49,156 nucleotides of DNA from Holophagae bacterium (GTDB lineage: Bacteria > Acidobacteriota > Thermoanaerobaculia > Thermoanaerobaculales > Thermoanaerobaculaceae), in contig JAAYVZ010000240.1 of NCBI GenBank assembly GCA_012516935.1, forward strand, positions 1-49,156, given 5' to 3'. The notes under the pieces are model-generated. The model was given only the letters and a program-made list of their open reading frames with translations. It was not told where the DNA came from and did not search any database. Every line of letters starts with the position of its first letter. The first letter of the stretch is position 1. Both the position numbers and the translations under genes were made by a program. Shown piece by piece: positions 1 to 8,854 of this stretch.

Positions 1-2
1 AC

Positions 3-62
3 ACCCGCCGCTACCTCGAGGTGAAGAAGAAGAAGATGGGCCACTTGTTGAAGATGGTGTAG
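3..62 (+). CDS. C-terminal tail of an unidentified gene (5' end outside window)
   Basis: An open frame enters from the left edge and stops with TAG at 60-62. The visible 19 residues are very basic (a run of four lysines, then MGHLLKMV). This looks like the end of a real protein because it is followed by about 330 bases without a convincing gene and by a GC-rich hairpin at 116-140. The piece is too short to identify the family, and I assign no function. It could also be chance reading frame. Confidence 0.4.
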   Translation, partial: TRRYLEVKKKKMGHLLKMV

Positions 63-115
63 GTCCGTCGCCGCCCCGGCTCGCCCAGAGCTCGCAGCCC
101 GCGCCGTCCTGACAG

Positions 116-140
116 CCGCACCCGTCGACGGCGGGTGCGG
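116..140 (+). terminator. GC-rich hairpin, possible terminator
   Basis: CCGCACCC (116-123) pairs perfectly with GGGTGCGG (133-140) across a 9-base loop, 54 bases after the stop of the gene that enters from the left. There is no T-run after the stem, so intrinsic termination is only a suggestion. Confidence 0.35.
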
Positions 141-301
141 GTCAGCGATTCGTACCCGGATGGGCCGCATGCCCGGGCCTGGATGGGGTCGCACCGGGGG
201 TAGGCTGAGCACGACGACGTCACCATTGGTGTCTTCGTCCAGGTGCGGAAGCACGGGTGGTGGAAGGCGGGAGGGTGCTCGGCGGCGGATGCGCGGGCGT
301 G

Positions 302-315
302 GGCTGTCGACAGCC
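302..315. promoter_or_regulatory. 14-bp perfect palindrome upstream of the serine hydrolase
   Basis: GGCTGTCGACAGCC is a perfect inverted repeat with no spacer, 80 bases upstream of the GTG at 395. Its right half recurs at 111-117 and 363-369. It could be an operator for a dimeric regulator. No regulator is recognised nearby, so this is inference only. Confidence 0.3.
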
Positions 316-394
316 GACTCGTGGATCTCGGTCCGGCGCTGGGAAGTGGCCGGGAAGGGCTTGACAGCCACGTGCATTCTGGGAAGGTGAGGTT

Positions 395-2251
395 GTGTTG
401 ATCCCTGCACGGGCAGGGGGTGCCCTTCTCCTTGCGCTGCTGACCGGTCTGGTGGCCGACGATGCGGCTTCCGAGCTCCACGAGGTCGTGGAGATGCCGC
501 CGCTTACCTCCATCGGTCTCGCAGTCGCGAGCTCCGCCAGGGTAGATCTGGCGCTCGCAGGCCTCGACGCACAAGTCGAGGCGGCGATGCAGCGGCTCAA
601 CGTCCCAGGGTTGGCCGTGGTGGTGGTGGCGGAAGGGCGGGTCGTGTTGCTGCGCGGCTACGGCTGGAGAGATGTTCAGCAGCAGTTGCCCGTGACGGAG
701 CACACGATCTTCCCCCTCGGTTCCGCCACCAAGCCGTTCACTGCCTTCGTGCTCGGGACACTGGCCGACGAGAAGAAGGTGGACTTCTTCGTGCCGGTGC
801 GGAGGGTGCTGCCGAGCTTCCGCCTGTGGGACGCCCTGGCGGGCGAGAGAATCACTCTCGCCGACATGCTCACCCATCGCTCTGGGCTGCCACGCCACGA
901 TGCAGTGTGGTACGGCGACTCTGGCCTCACGCGGGCCGAGCTGGTCGGCCGCCTCTCGAAGCTCGAGCCGACAGCCCGGTTTCGCAGTCGGTTCCAGTAC
1001 TCGAACTTGATGTTCGTGGCCGCCGGGCACGTGGCGGAGGTGGTATCCGGCCAATCATGGGAGCAGTTGGTGCGGGATCGCGTGCTGGTGCCTCTGGGTA
1101 TGGAGCGCACAGGGTTCTCGCTCGCCCAGGCGCAGGCCCTCGGTGACGTCGCTCGACCGTATCGGGACCGTGAGCATGAGATCGTTCGGGCCCCTTTCAG
1201 GGACGTCACCCTCATCGCTCCGGCGGGCGGGCTCTGGTCCTCGGCCGATGACCTTGGACGCTGGCTCCAGATGCTGCTGGCTCGTGGCACCTGGCAGGGG
1301 CGGCAGCTCATCGACGAGGGCACACTGACGGCGCTCATGCGCCCCATCACCCCCACCCGGTTGGCCACGGACGACAAGGCCCTGAGCCAGGCGTACTATG
1401 GCCTGGGCTGGTTCGTTGACACCTACCGCGGGCGGCTGCGCGCCTATCACGGCGGCAACCTCGATGGCTTCACGGCGCTCGTCACGCTGCTGCCCAACGA
1501 GAAGATCGGCGTTGCAGTGCTCGCCAATGCGGGTGGCACTGGGCTGCCGGAGGCGCTGGTTCGGACCGTGGCCGACCGCCTTCTCGGGCGCAGCGGCCAG
1601 GATTGGCTCGGGCGAGCAGCGTTGCTGCGCGAAGCAGCTTGGGGGGTTCGTAGTCACCTCAAGGAGATCAGGGCGAAGCGGCGTCTGACCCCCTCAGCGC
1701 CGGCTTTGCCCGTTGCCCGGTACGCCGGGCGCTACACGAACCCGGGGTACGGTGACCTCCTGATCGTGGAGAACGGAGCGGCTCTGGAGATGATCTACAA
1801 CCGCATCCACTCGCCGCTCGAGCACTGGCACTTCGAGACCTTCAACGTGGGCTCGAGCGAGGACCCGAGCTTCGAGGACGTGAAGCTGACGTTCAGCCTC
1901 GACGACGCGACCCACGCGACATCGGTGGCGGTCCCGTTCGAGCCCTCTGCCTCACCGATCGTCTTCCGTCGTGCCGACCCGCCCGCGGCTGCTGTCGATT
2001 GGCCGGCGGACGGGTTCGGATCGTTCCAGGATGGGGCGACGGTGGTCAGCGTCAGCAGACGAGACGAGCGTGCGTGGTTGAGCTGGCCCGGGGTAGCGGA
2101 AGGCGAGCTGGTGCCGGTCTGGACCGATGAGGCACGGATCGCCGGGCGGCCGCCGGTGCGCATCCGCTATGCACCGGCCACGAGTTCACGGCCTCCGAGC
2201 CTCATCGCCTTCACCACCGATGCGGTCAGGGTCGCCGACCGGGTGCCGTAG
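395..2251 (+). CDS. Secreted serine hydrolase, beta-lactamase class C / penicillin-binding-protein-like family
   Basis: This 618-residue protein starts at GTG 395, with an AAGGTGAGG ribosome site just upstream. Residues 1-26 look like a signal peptide, so the enzyme probably acts in the periplasm or outside the cell. The three active-site motifs of the serine beta-lactamase superfamily are all visible: SATK (S110, K113), YSN (202-204) and an HGG triad near residue 352. The C-terminal 170 or so residues, after about position 450, resemble the beta-barrel-like DUF3471 tail found on many of these hydrolases. Members act as esterases, D-amino-acid peptidases or beta-lactamases, so the substrate cannot be told. 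The gene stands alone, with 210 bases to the next gene. Confidence 0.9.
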   Translation: MLIPARAGGALLLALLTGLVADDAASELHEVVEMPPLTSIGLAVASSARVDLALAGLDAQVEAAMQRLNVPGLAVVVVAEGRVVLLRGYGWRDVQQQLPVTEHTIFPLGSATKPFTAFVLGTLADEKKVDFFVPVRRVLPSFRLWDALAGERITLADMLTHRSGLPRHDAVWYGDSGLTRAELVGRLSKLEPTARFRSRFQYSNLMFVAAGHVAEVVSGQSWEQLVRDRVLVPLGMERTGFSLAQAQALGDVARPYRDREHEIVRAPFRDVTLIAPAGGLWSSADDLGRWLQMLLARGTWQGRQLIDEGTLTALMRPITPTRLATDDKALSQAYYGLGWFVDTYRGRLRAYHGGNLDGFTALVTLLPNEKIGVAVLANAGGTGLPEALVRTVADRLLGRSGQDWLGRAALLREAAWGVRSHLKEIRAKRRLTPSAPALPVARYAGRYTNPGYGDLLIVENGAALEMIYNRIHSPLEHWHFETFNVGSSEDPSFEDVKLTFSLDDATHATSVAVPFEPSASPIVFRRADPPAAAVDWPADGFGSFQDGATVVSVSRRDERAWLSWPGVAEGELVPVWTDEARIAGRPPVRIRYAPATSSRPPSLIAFTTDAVRVADRVP

Positions 2252-2335
2252 GTCGTGGCGGTGGGCCGCCGCGGTCCCCGACCGAAAGGTCGGCGCGAGG
2301 CCGGTCGCAGCAAGCAATGCGCCCCGATCACCCCC

Positions 2336-2364
2336 TGGACTGCCTCGTCGTCGTGTTGTATACC
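2336..2364 (+). promoter_or_regulatory. Candidate sigma-70 promoter for the receiver gene
   Basis: TGGACT (2336-2341) and TATACC (2359-2364) are separated by 17 bases and each match the sigma-70 consensus at four of six positions. Transcription would begin about 2371, giving a leader of roughly 90 bases before the ATG at 2463. The -10 lies in an AT-rich island containing GTATAC and CATATG that stands out from the GC-rich background. Confidence 0.4.
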
Positions 2365-2462
2365 ATATGCACGCGACCGCGACGCACAATGGGTCGCTGG
2401 GCGACGGGCCCTGGCGCAGTAGAGCAGACGGGTTGGCTGGCAGGAGACGGGGAGGATGAGGC

Positions 2463-2870
2463 ATGGCCAAGCTGGTGATCGTCGTCGACAACGTCGCCGC
2501 CGTACGAGATACCCTCTGCGAGGCCTTGCGGACCATCTACGAGGATCGGATCCGTAGCGGTGAGCTGGCTGTCGAGGGGGTTCCGGACGGTCCCTCCCTG
2601 CTCGCTCGTAGCGCCGCGAAGGTCCCGGACCTCGTGTTCATGGATGTGGACATGCCCGACGTAGACGGCATCGACACGTTCTACAGGTTCAAGCAGCAGT
2701 TCCCTGCTGCGACCCGGGGGGTGTTTTTCCTCACCGGTCTGGCTGGGGTGCCCTCGACCAACCAGCGCCTCGAGCAGGCGGTGATGGACGGAGCCGGTGG
2801 CTTCATGTCCAAACCTACCAGTGCCGCCTCGCTGCACGCGGTGGCCGAACGCATCCTCTTCTCGCGCTGA
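2463..2870 (+). CDS. Single-domain response regulator (CheY-like receiver)
   Basis: This 135-residue protein consists only of a receiver domain, with no output domain. The phospho-acceptor Asp sits in FMDVDMPDVDG, the switch Thr in FLTG and the conserved Lys in MSKP. The usual acidic pair at the end of strand 1 is reduced to VVDN, leaving one Asp and one Asn for Mg2+ binding. A GGGGAGG ribosome site lies just upstream of the ATG. No histidine kinase lies next to it, so the partner is unknown. It is convergent with the patatin-like gene; the 282 bases between them show no clear gene or T-tailed terminator. Confidence 0.88.
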   Translation: MAKLVIVVDNVAAVRDTLCEALRTIYEDRIRSGELAVEGVPDGPSLLARSAAKVPDLVFMDVDMPDVDGIDTFYRFKQQFPAATRGVFFLTGLAGVPSTNQRLEQAVMDGAGGFMSKPTSAASLHAVAERILFSR

Positions 2871-3152
2871 TCCAAAGACTTCACGGGGTTGCAACGGGCG
2901 TCCGCGATGGCGTGTGCCAAGGCAACGGCGGCTGGTGGAAATACGAGAAAGCAGCGCGCCGCCGGCTGCGCGCGGGTTGGTGGAGCGGTGTCGGCCGCAG
3001 GGTTGCCACCCGTGCCGCACGGCCCATTCGGTGTCCACGACGCCATCCGTCAAAGCAAGACAGTATCGCAGTGAGGGCGCCTCTCGAGCTCGCCAAGACC
3101 TTGCGATCCCATCACATAACGTACCGTAACTCATCTCATCCGCGGCCTTGTG

Positions 3153-4034
3153 TCACGGCGTGAGCCCATAAGACGCGAGCAGCTCGCGGGCGGCGGCACG
3201 GCCGGCGGCGACGGCGGTGTCGACCGCTGTGTAGTCGGCCCAGTAGAGGTGGTTGACCTTCGGCGAGACGACGAGATCGGCCTCGGCCAACATGCGGCGC
3301 CGGAGCGCCTGCCAGCCCATGGCGGCGGCGCGGAACATCGCCTTGGGGAGGCGGTCGCGGTCGGGGTCACCGGCGGGTAGGCCCTCGCTCGTCTCGACAG
3401 CGAGGACGGGGTCACCGAGAGCACGGGCGGCACGCACCGGGATCTCGGCTACGGTGCCGCCGTCTTGCAGGCGGCGGCCGGCCCAGTGGTAGGGCGTGAC
3501 CACGCCCGGCATCGCCAAGGATGCGGCGACGGCCAAGCGCAGCGGGCCGCTGTCGAGCCAGACCTCCTCGCCGGTGGCGTGGTCGGTGGTGACGATGCGG
3601 AAGGGCACCGGCATCTCCTCGATCCGGCGATCGGGCACCAGGAAGTCGACGAGCCTGGAGAACGCCTCGTGCGTCATGGCGTTGCGGGTGAAGACGATAC
3701 GCAGCAGCCCAAGGCCGCGCTTGAGGCGGGCGAAAGCGCCGGCGAGGCCGGTCTTGCCCTCGATCTCGCCGATGTCGGGTAGCTTGGCGCCCATGCCGCG
3801 GGCGATGAACTCGCGCACCTGGTTCTCGGCGCCGGGGTCGCCTAGAAGCAGGAACATCGCGCCGAGCAGCGCCCCCGAGCTGCTGGCAGCCACCGCCTTG
3901 AACGGCACGCCGGCGGCGGCGAGCTCGGCCATCACACCAAGGTGGGCGACGCCGCGCATCCCCCCCGAGCCGAGGGCGAGGACGACTCCGGAGCGGAGGT
4001 CCTGCAGTCGAGCTGGCGGTGTCTCGTGCCGCAT
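3153..4034 (-). CDS. Patatin-like phospholipase / acyl hydrolase
   Basis: The start is set at ATG 4034 because AAGGAGCAG lies immediately upstream; a longer frame to 4181 has no support. The 293-residue protein has the patatin layout: oxyanion-hole glycines in GSGGMRG (residues 22-28), a nucleophile motif ASSSG with Ser52 in the elbow position, and the catalytic Asp191 in QDGG. The nucleophile motif has Ala and Ser where GxSxG is usual. No signal peptide or membrane segment is evident. Family members hydrolyse phospholipids or lysophospholipids. It is divergent from the DUF2298 operon, sharing a 182-base intergenic region. Confidence 0.88.
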   Translation of the reverse strand: MRHETPPARLQDLRSGVVLALGSGGMRGVAHLGVMAELAAAGVPFKAVAASSSGALLGAMFLLLGDPGAENQVREFIARGMGAKLPDIGEIEGKTGLAGAFARLKRGLGLLRIVFTRNAMTHEAFSRLVDFLVPDRRIEEMPVPFRIVTTDHATGEEVWLDSGPLRLAVAASLAMPGVVTPYHWAGRRLQDGGTVAEIPVRAARALGDPVLAVETSEGLPAGDPDRDRLPKAMFRAAAMGWQALRRRMLAEADLVVSPKVNHLYWADYTAVDTAVAAGRAAARELLASYGLTP

Positions 4035-4202
4035 CTGCTCCTTGCCGCGCCGGCGCGGGGGGGCGCCGCCGACCCGGGCGCGGCACTCTAGCACGCGCCG
4101 CCACACGGCTTTGCAACCAGGTCCGGTGACCGCCTTTCCACCAGGCCTTTGGTCGTGGTTGTTGTCGCCGGTTCCAGTCACGAGGCGAGCTCGTCGACGC
4201 GG

Positions 4203-4208
4203 TACAAT
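4203..4208 (+). promoter_or_regulatory. -10 element (TACAAT) placed for near-leaderless transcription
   Basis: TACAAT at 4203-4208 matches the -10 consensus at five of six bases and lies only 8 bases before the ATG at 4217. A transcript starting 6-7 bases after the hexamer would begin almost at the start codon. There is no Shine-Dalgarno sequence before this ATG, which fits a leaderless message. No good -35 is seen. Confidence 0.4.
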
Positions 4209-4216
4209 GTTCGTCT

Positions 4217-6361
4217 ATGGTCCTGCCTTTGTTGCTCTGGTACGCCATCTTGACCGTTTTCGGAGCGCTGGCTTTTGGGGCGGTCCGCCGCCTCGGGATC
4301 GGCGCCGGGGCCGCCTGGGCCGTGGCGCGTGTGGCCGGCCTCGTCGCGCAGGCGTACGTAGCGTGGCTGGCTGGCAACCTCGGGCTGGTCTGGTGGTGGT
4401 GGATCGGCGTGGCACCAATGGCGGTGCTGGCGTGGTGGGGGTTCCGGGAGTGGAAAGGGATGGGCTGGCGGCACCTCGTGGAGCCGGAGCTGATCGGAGT
4501 CTGTGCTTTCCTCATGCTTGCGTTTCTTCGGCTCCCGACGCTGGCGGTGACGGCAACCGAGAAACCCATGGATCTGGCGATCCTCAACACGCTGCTGCGG
4601 CCGGGGACGTTCCCGCCAACCGACCCGTGGCTGTCGGGGTTCGACCTGCCGTACTACTACTGGGGTTTCATGCCGTGGGTCTTGCCCACGAAGCTTTCGT
4701 TGCTGGCACCTGACGCGGTCTTCAACTTGCTGGTGCCGACGCTGGCAATGGTCAGCGCGCAGGCGGCGTGGGCGCTGGCGCGCAGTCTCGGTGGCAGCCG
4801 CCGCACCGGGATCATGGCGGCTGGCTTGGTGGTCTTCACCGGTACTCTTGCTGGTTGGCGGCAGTGGCTATCGGGGACCGACCTGGTGGGACTCGACCTG
4901 TGGCCGGCTTCGCGGCAGATCACCGGCACGATCACGGAGTTCCCCTTGTTCACGTTCCACCTCGGCGACCTTCACCCGCACCTGCTCGCAGTCCCACTCA
5001 TGCTGGTGGCTATGTTTTTGGGGCGCGCGTTGAGTGCGCACCGGAAGCAGCCGCCAGCGCCGCTGCTCGGGCTGACGGTGCTGGTGTTCGGGGCCGCCGC
5101 CGCCGCCAGCCCGTGGTGTGCGCTCCCCACCGGTTTAGCGATACTCCTGGGCGCGGTAGCGGATGAGCGGAGTTTTCTCGGTTTCCGGGGAGGCGGCTGG
5201 AGGCAGTGGGGAACGGTGGCGGCGATCGGGGCCGGCGGCTGGCTCGCGTACTCGCCGTTCTGGCTCCGGTTCCACCCGCCAGCGGAGGGTTTCGGTCTGG
5301 TCACGGCCGGAACCCGGGTCGACCAGTTCGTTTTGTTGATGGGGGCGTTGATCCTGCCGTTGTTCCTGACGTGCGGAGAGCTGGCGTGGCGCTGGGGTGG
5401 GCTCGATCGAGCGTGGCGCCAGCTCATGCGCGCGACCTGGCTGGCCGGTACGGTCGCACTGATCGTGCTGTCGCGCCGGTTCGTGCTGGGGCTGGCGATC
5501 GGTCTCGGAGCCGTTATGCTGGCGACGGTGCTGCGAGGCAAGGTGCGGCCGGTGCGTCCGGCACTGGCACTGGCATTGGTGGGCCTGGCGCTGCTGGCGT
5601 TGATGGAGCTCATCTACTTCAAGGATCCCTACGGAACCGAGTACTACCGCATGAACACGGTTTTCAAGGCGACCCACATGGCGTTCGTGGTGCTGGCGGT
5701 CACGGCGCCGGTGCTGCTCGGGTTTCTGCGGCGCCGCCGGCCATGGCTTGCCGTGTTCTCGGCTGTTGTGGTGCTGGCCGCTGGGCTGCCACAGCTCGCG
5801 GCGCTGGGGGTCCGGGCGTTCGGCGAGAGGCCGGGGAGCTGGAGCGGGCTGCGCTGGATGGCCGAAGGTGAGCCCGAGGTCGTGGCTTGGTTGCGCACGC
5901 AGCCCAGGGGGACGGTGCTCATCGAAGCGGTAGGGGACGCGTACTCCGACGCCGCCCGGATGTCGGCGTCCTCTGGTGTGCAAGCGGTGCTCGGGTGGGA
6001 CAACCACGAGGGGGTGTGGCGCGGTTCGTCGATCAACGAGGAGACGGGACGCCGACGGCGTGCCGTCGAGACGCTGTATCGCGCCGCCGACCCCGAGCAG
6101 GTACGCACGATAGCTCGCGAGCTCGGCGCCCACCTGATCGTCGTCGGCTCGGTGGAAGAGCGTCTGTATCCGGAAGCGGGGCTCGACGCAGTGCGCGGCG
6201 CCGGACCGGTCGCATTCCGCGCCGGGGTGTGCACCGTCGTGCGCATCGCGCCCGTAGAGGGGACAGGGGTCGGAGAACACGAGACAGGTATCAGCACGGT
6301 TTCCGCCGCTTGCGACTCCCGGCTCTCGGCTTTCGGCTGGCGAGGCGGGGGTGCCCCGTGA
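4217..6361 (+). CDS. DUF2298 (Chlor_Arch_YYY family) multi-pass membrane protein, probable GT-C-fold glycosyltransferase
   Basis: This 714-residue integral membrane protein has ten or more hydrophobic segments. It carries the family's hallmark region EKPMDLAILN ... FDLPYYYWG around residues 115-152; the triple tyrosine gives the family its YYY name. Further conserved-looking pieces include a TEF ... HLGDLHPHL segment near residue 245 and a DPYGTEYYRMNT segment near 470, followed by a soluble C-terminal part. The family was defined from Chloroflexi and archaea and is linked to surface glycosylation. The next gene overlaps by four bases (GTGA), so the two are translationally coupled. No ribosome site precedes ATG 4217, in keeping with the -10 element right before it. 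Confidence 0.82.
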   Translation: MVLPLLLWYAILTVFGALAFGAVRRLGIGAGAAWAVARVAGLVAQAYVAWLAGNLGLVWWWWIGVAPMAVLAWWGFREWKGMGWRHLVEPELIGVCAFLMLAFLRLPTLAVTATEKPMDLAILNTLLRPGTFPPTDPWLSGFDLPYYYWGFMPWVLPTKLSLLAPDAVFNLLVPTLAMVSAQAAWALARSLGGSRRTGIMAAGLVVFTGTLAGWRQWLSGTDLVGLDLWPASRQITGTITEFPLFTFHLGDLHPHLLAVPLMLVAMFLGRALSAHRKQPPAPLLGLTVLVFGAAAAASPWCALPTGLAILLGAVADERSFLGFRGGGWRQWGTVAAIGAGGWLAYSPFWLRFHPPAEGFGLVTAGTRVDQFVLLMGALILPLFLTCGELAWRWGGLDRAWRQLMRATWLAGTVALIVLSRRFVLGLAIGLGAVMLATVLRGKVRPVRPALALALVGLALLALMELIYFKDPYGTEYYRMNTVFKATHMAFVVLAVTAPVLLGFLRRRRPWLAVFSAVVVLAAGLPQLAALGVRAFGERPGSWSGLRWMAEGEPEVVAWLRTQPRGTVLIEAVGDAYSDAARMSASSGVQAVLGWDNHEGVWRGSSINEETGRRRRAVETLYRAADPEQVRTIARELGAHLIVVGSVEERLYPEAGLDAVRGAGPVAFRAGVCTVVRIAPVEGTGVGEHETGISTVSAACDSRLSAFGWRGGGAP

Positions 6362-7875
6362 GTCGCCGTGAGCGCTGGGCATGGATCGCCCTCGTCCTCG
6401 GCGCCCTGCTGCTGCGGCTGCTCGATCTCGAATCGAGACCACCCCACCATGACGAGTCGGTGCATGGCGACTTCGCGCATGCTGTGCTGGTCGAACATGT
6501 TTACCGCTACGACCCGACGTACCACGGGCCGCTGCTGTTCTACGTCACGGCGCCGATATTCGGCCTGTTCGGCGAGAGCAACACGACACTCCGCCTGTAC
6601 CCGGTGGCGTGTGGGGTGGCGCTGGTCGCGCTGCCGTTTTTCCTGCGCCGGCGGATGGGACCGCGGGCCGCGTGGTGGGCCGGCCTGGGCGCCGCCATCT
6701 CGCCGTCGCTTTTCTACTACTCGCGGTTCGGGCGCAACGAGGCAATGGTGCTGCTGTCCACCGCAGCGGCGCTGGCGCTGTTCTGGCTGGTACGGCGGCA
6801 CGGTCCCCGGCTCATCCCGCACATCGGCTGGGTTGCGGCGCTGCACGCCATCTCCAAGGAGACGATCTACGTCATCACCCCGCTCATCGGCCTCGCTGCG
6901 TTTGCTGCCGGGTGGCGTGAGGGCCTGTGGAACGGCGTACGCAAGGGGTTTTTCTGGTTCGACCGGTATCGTATCCAGATCGCGACAGCGCTCCTTTGGG
7001 CGTTCGTCGTGTGCATGACCGCGTACACGTTCTTTTTCTACCACCCCGAGGACTTTCTCTTTCCCTTGAAGGCGGTCAAGTACTGGTACGGCCAGCACGC
7101 GACCGAGCGCGTCGGGGGGCCGTGGTTTTTCTACCTGCATCGCTTGGCGTTGTACGAGTTTCTGCCGATCGTGGCGGCAGTTGCCTGGTGTATTCGACGC
7201 TGGAACCGGTTGCGCCGGGTCGAGGTGTTCTGCCTGGTCTGGGGCGTGGCGTCGATCGCCATGTTCTGCTACCTCGGCGAGAAGGTACCGTGGCTTTTGG
7301 TGTACCAGGTCCTGCCGTTCATCCCGCTGGCGGGGATGCAGCTCGGGCGGACGTTCGGTCCGAGCGGGCGGTGGTGGTCGCGCACGCTGGCCGGGGTGGG
7401 GATCGCTGCCACCGTCTGGAGCACGGTGGCGTCCTCGTTCCTGTACCCTTCGCTCACGCCCGCGAGCCCGCACGCCGAGATGATGGTTTTCGTGCAGACG
7501 ACACCAGAGGCGGGTGAGGTCGCGAAGCGCGTCAAAGCGATGGCCAAGGTGCCGCACGAGGGAACGATCGCCACCGTGCAGGGCGAGGCGGCGTGGCCGT
7601 ACTCCTGGCAGTGGAAAAGGCTACCGGTGTATTGGGATCTGCCGGGGGAAGGCATGCGGCCGCTGGTGGCCCTGTGCGACGTCGACAAGGAGCAGGAGAT
7701 GCGGGCGCGGCTGGGCGACGGATACACGATGCGCCGCGTGCCGCTGCGAGCGTGGTGGGTGGAGGACGTCGAGGGAGTAACGGCAGGCGCGGTCGTGAGG
7801 TGGTTTTTCACTCGCCGGGCCTGGTCCGAGATCGGCTCCACGGACATGCTGGTCTTCGAGGCGAGCCGTCCATGA
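6358..7875 (+). CDS. Agl23-like (TIGR03663 type) membrane glycosyltransferase / flippase-associated protein
   Basis: The start is GTG 6358, overlapping the upstream stop by four bases. The product is 505 residues with about ten membrane segments. Near the N-terminus, after the first helix, it has PPHHDESVHGD, the acidic loop expected for GT-C/GT39-type enzymes that use lipid-phosphate sugar donors, and then TYHGPLLFY. The family is usually found beside DUF2298 proteins, as here, and is named for a role near the archaeal N-glycan flippase. The likely job is transfer or handling of lipid-linked sugars on the outer face of the inner membrane. The substrate is unknown. Confidence 0.8.
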   Translation: MSRRERWAWIALVLGALLLRLLDLESRPPHHDESVHGDFAHAVLVEHVYRYDPTYHGPLLFYVTAPIFGLFGESNTTLRLYPVACGVALVALPFFLRRRMGPRAAWWAGLGAAISPSLFYYSRFGRNEAMVLLSTAAALALFWLVRRHGPRLIPHIGWVAALHAISKETIYVITPLIGLAAFAAGWREGLWNGVRKGFFWFDRYRIQIATALLWAFVVCMTAYTFFFYHPEDFLFPLKAVKYWYGQHATERVGGPWFFYLHRLALYEFLPIVAAVAWCIRRWNRLRRVEVFCLVWGVASIAMFCYLGEKVPWLLVYQVLPFIPLAGMQLGRTFGPSGRWWSRTLAGVGIAATVWSTVASSFLYPSLTPASPHAEMMVFVQTTPEAGEVAKRVKAMAKVPHEGTIATVQGEAAWPYSWQWKRLPVYWDLPGEGMRPLVALCDVDKEQEMRARLGDGYTMRRVPLRAWWVEDVEGVTAGAVVRWFFTRRAWSEIGSTDMLVFEASRP

Positions 7876-7900
7876 GGGCGGCGGTGGGAGGGAGTGGGCA

Positions 7901-8854
7901 GTGAGCATCGAGCTATCGGTCGTCGTGCCGGTCTACAACGAGGAAGAGAACATCCCGGAGCTCCACCGGCGGCTCGCAGCCGTCCTTGCACCGCTCGTGA
8001 GGTCGTACGAGATCGTCTTCGTGGACGACGGCTCGGCTGACCGCACGTGGTCGGTGGTCGGTGAGCTGGCGGCCGCCGACCCGCACGTCAAGGGGCTGTC
8101 GTTCTCACGCAACTTCGGGCACCAGGCGGCGTTCACGGCCGGCCTCGACCACGCGGGCGGCGAGGCCGTGGTGATCATGGATGCCGACCTGCAGGACCCG
8201 CCGGAGCTTCTCCCCGAGCTCGTGGCCAAGTGGCGCGAGGGCTACGACGTGGTCTACGCCCAGCGCTCCAGGCGTGAGGGCGAGACGGCGTTCAAGCTGG
8301 TCACCGCGGCGGCGTTCTACCGGTTGCTGCAACGCCTCACGCAAGTGGACGTGCCGGTCGATACCGGGGACTTCCGGCTCATGAGCGGTAAGGCGGTGGA
8401 GGCGTTCCGACGTCTGCCGGAGCGCCACCGCTTTACGCGCGGGCTGGTGGCGTGGATGGGGTTCCGCCAGATCGGCGTCCAATACGTCCGCGCAGCGCGC
8501 CGTGCCGGCGAGACCAAGTACACGATGCGCAAGATGTTGCGGCTGGCCACTGACGGGTTGACGGCGTTCTCGCGCCTGCCGCTGCTGGCGGCGCTGTGGA
8601 CCGGTGTGGCCTTGGTAGGCGTGGGTGCTCTCGGTGCGCTCGGCTTCGTGGCCGCGCGGCTGTCGGGGACTTACGTGTCCGGGCTGTGGGGGCTTGCCGC
8701 CGGCGTGCTGGCGCTCGCCGGGGTCCAGCTCGTGGGGCTCGGCCTTCTCGGGGAGTGGGTGGGCCGGATCTACGAGGAGGTCAAGGGGCGCCCGCTCTAC
8801 CTGGTGCAGGCGACGGCGAACCTCGGCTCCCAGCCCGTGGCCCGCCGCCGGTGA
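7901..8854 (+). CDS. Family 2 glycosyltransferase, polyprenyl-phosphate sugar transferase (DPM1/GtrB/ArnC-like)
   Basis: This 317-residue protein starts at GTG 7901 after a GGGAGGGAG ribosome site, 25 bases after the Agl23-like gene. The N-terminal GT-A domain shows VVVPVYNEEENI at the start, the VDDGSAD nucleotide-binding motif near residue 46 and MDADLQDPPELLP as the metal-binding and acceptor region near 93. Two hydrophobic hairpins follow after about residue 230, the layout of polyprenyl-phosphate glucosyl- or mannosyltransferases. It would make the lipid-linked monosaccharide donor that the two upstream GT-C-type proteins could use. This links all three genes to one glycosylation pathway. 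Confidence 0.9.
   Translation: MSIELSVVVPVYNEEENIPELHRRLAAVLAPLVRSYEIVFVDDGSADRTWSVVGELAAADPHVKGLSFSRNFGHQAAFTAGLDHAGGEAVVIMDADLQDPPELLPELVAKWREGYDVVYAQRSRREGETAFKLVTAAAFYRLLQRLTQVDVPVDTGDFRLMSGKAVEAFRRLPERHRFTRGLVAWMGFRQIGVQYVRAARRAGETKYTMRKMLRLATDGLTAFSRLPLLAALWTGVALVGVGALGALGFVAARLSGTYVSGLWGLAAGVLALAGVQLVGLGLLGEWVGRIYEEVKGRPLYLVQATANLGSQPVARRR

Larger units (their letters stand above)
63..394. other. Intergenic region with hairpin, palindrome and a repeated octamer
   Basis: No convincing gene is seen here. The stretch holds a perfect 8-bp-stem hairpin (116-140), a perfect 14-bp palindrome (302-315) and three copies of TGACAGCC or GACAGCC (111-117, 309-315, 363-369). A TTGACA hexamer lies at 361-366, but no good -10 follows before the GTG start at 395. 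The region probably contains the terminator of the upstream gene and the promoter of the serine hydrolase. Confidence 0.5.

Noticed and set aside
2328-3134. 268-residue minus-strand frame covering the receiver gene
   Set aside because: The plus-strand receiver gene has a ribosome site and all key residues. The minus frame has no recognisable sequence and ends in the promoter region.
2881-3150. Short frames between the receiver and patatin-like genes
   Set aside because: They are mutually overlapping, lack ribosome sites and have skewed composition. The 282-base gap between convergent genes is probably non-coding.
5135-7557. Long minus-strand frames opposite the DUF2298 and Agl23-like genes
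   Set aside because: The opposite strand encodes well-defined membrane proteins with family motifs and overlapping start/stop signals. The minus frames are rich in Arg, His, Gln and Pro and have no domain.
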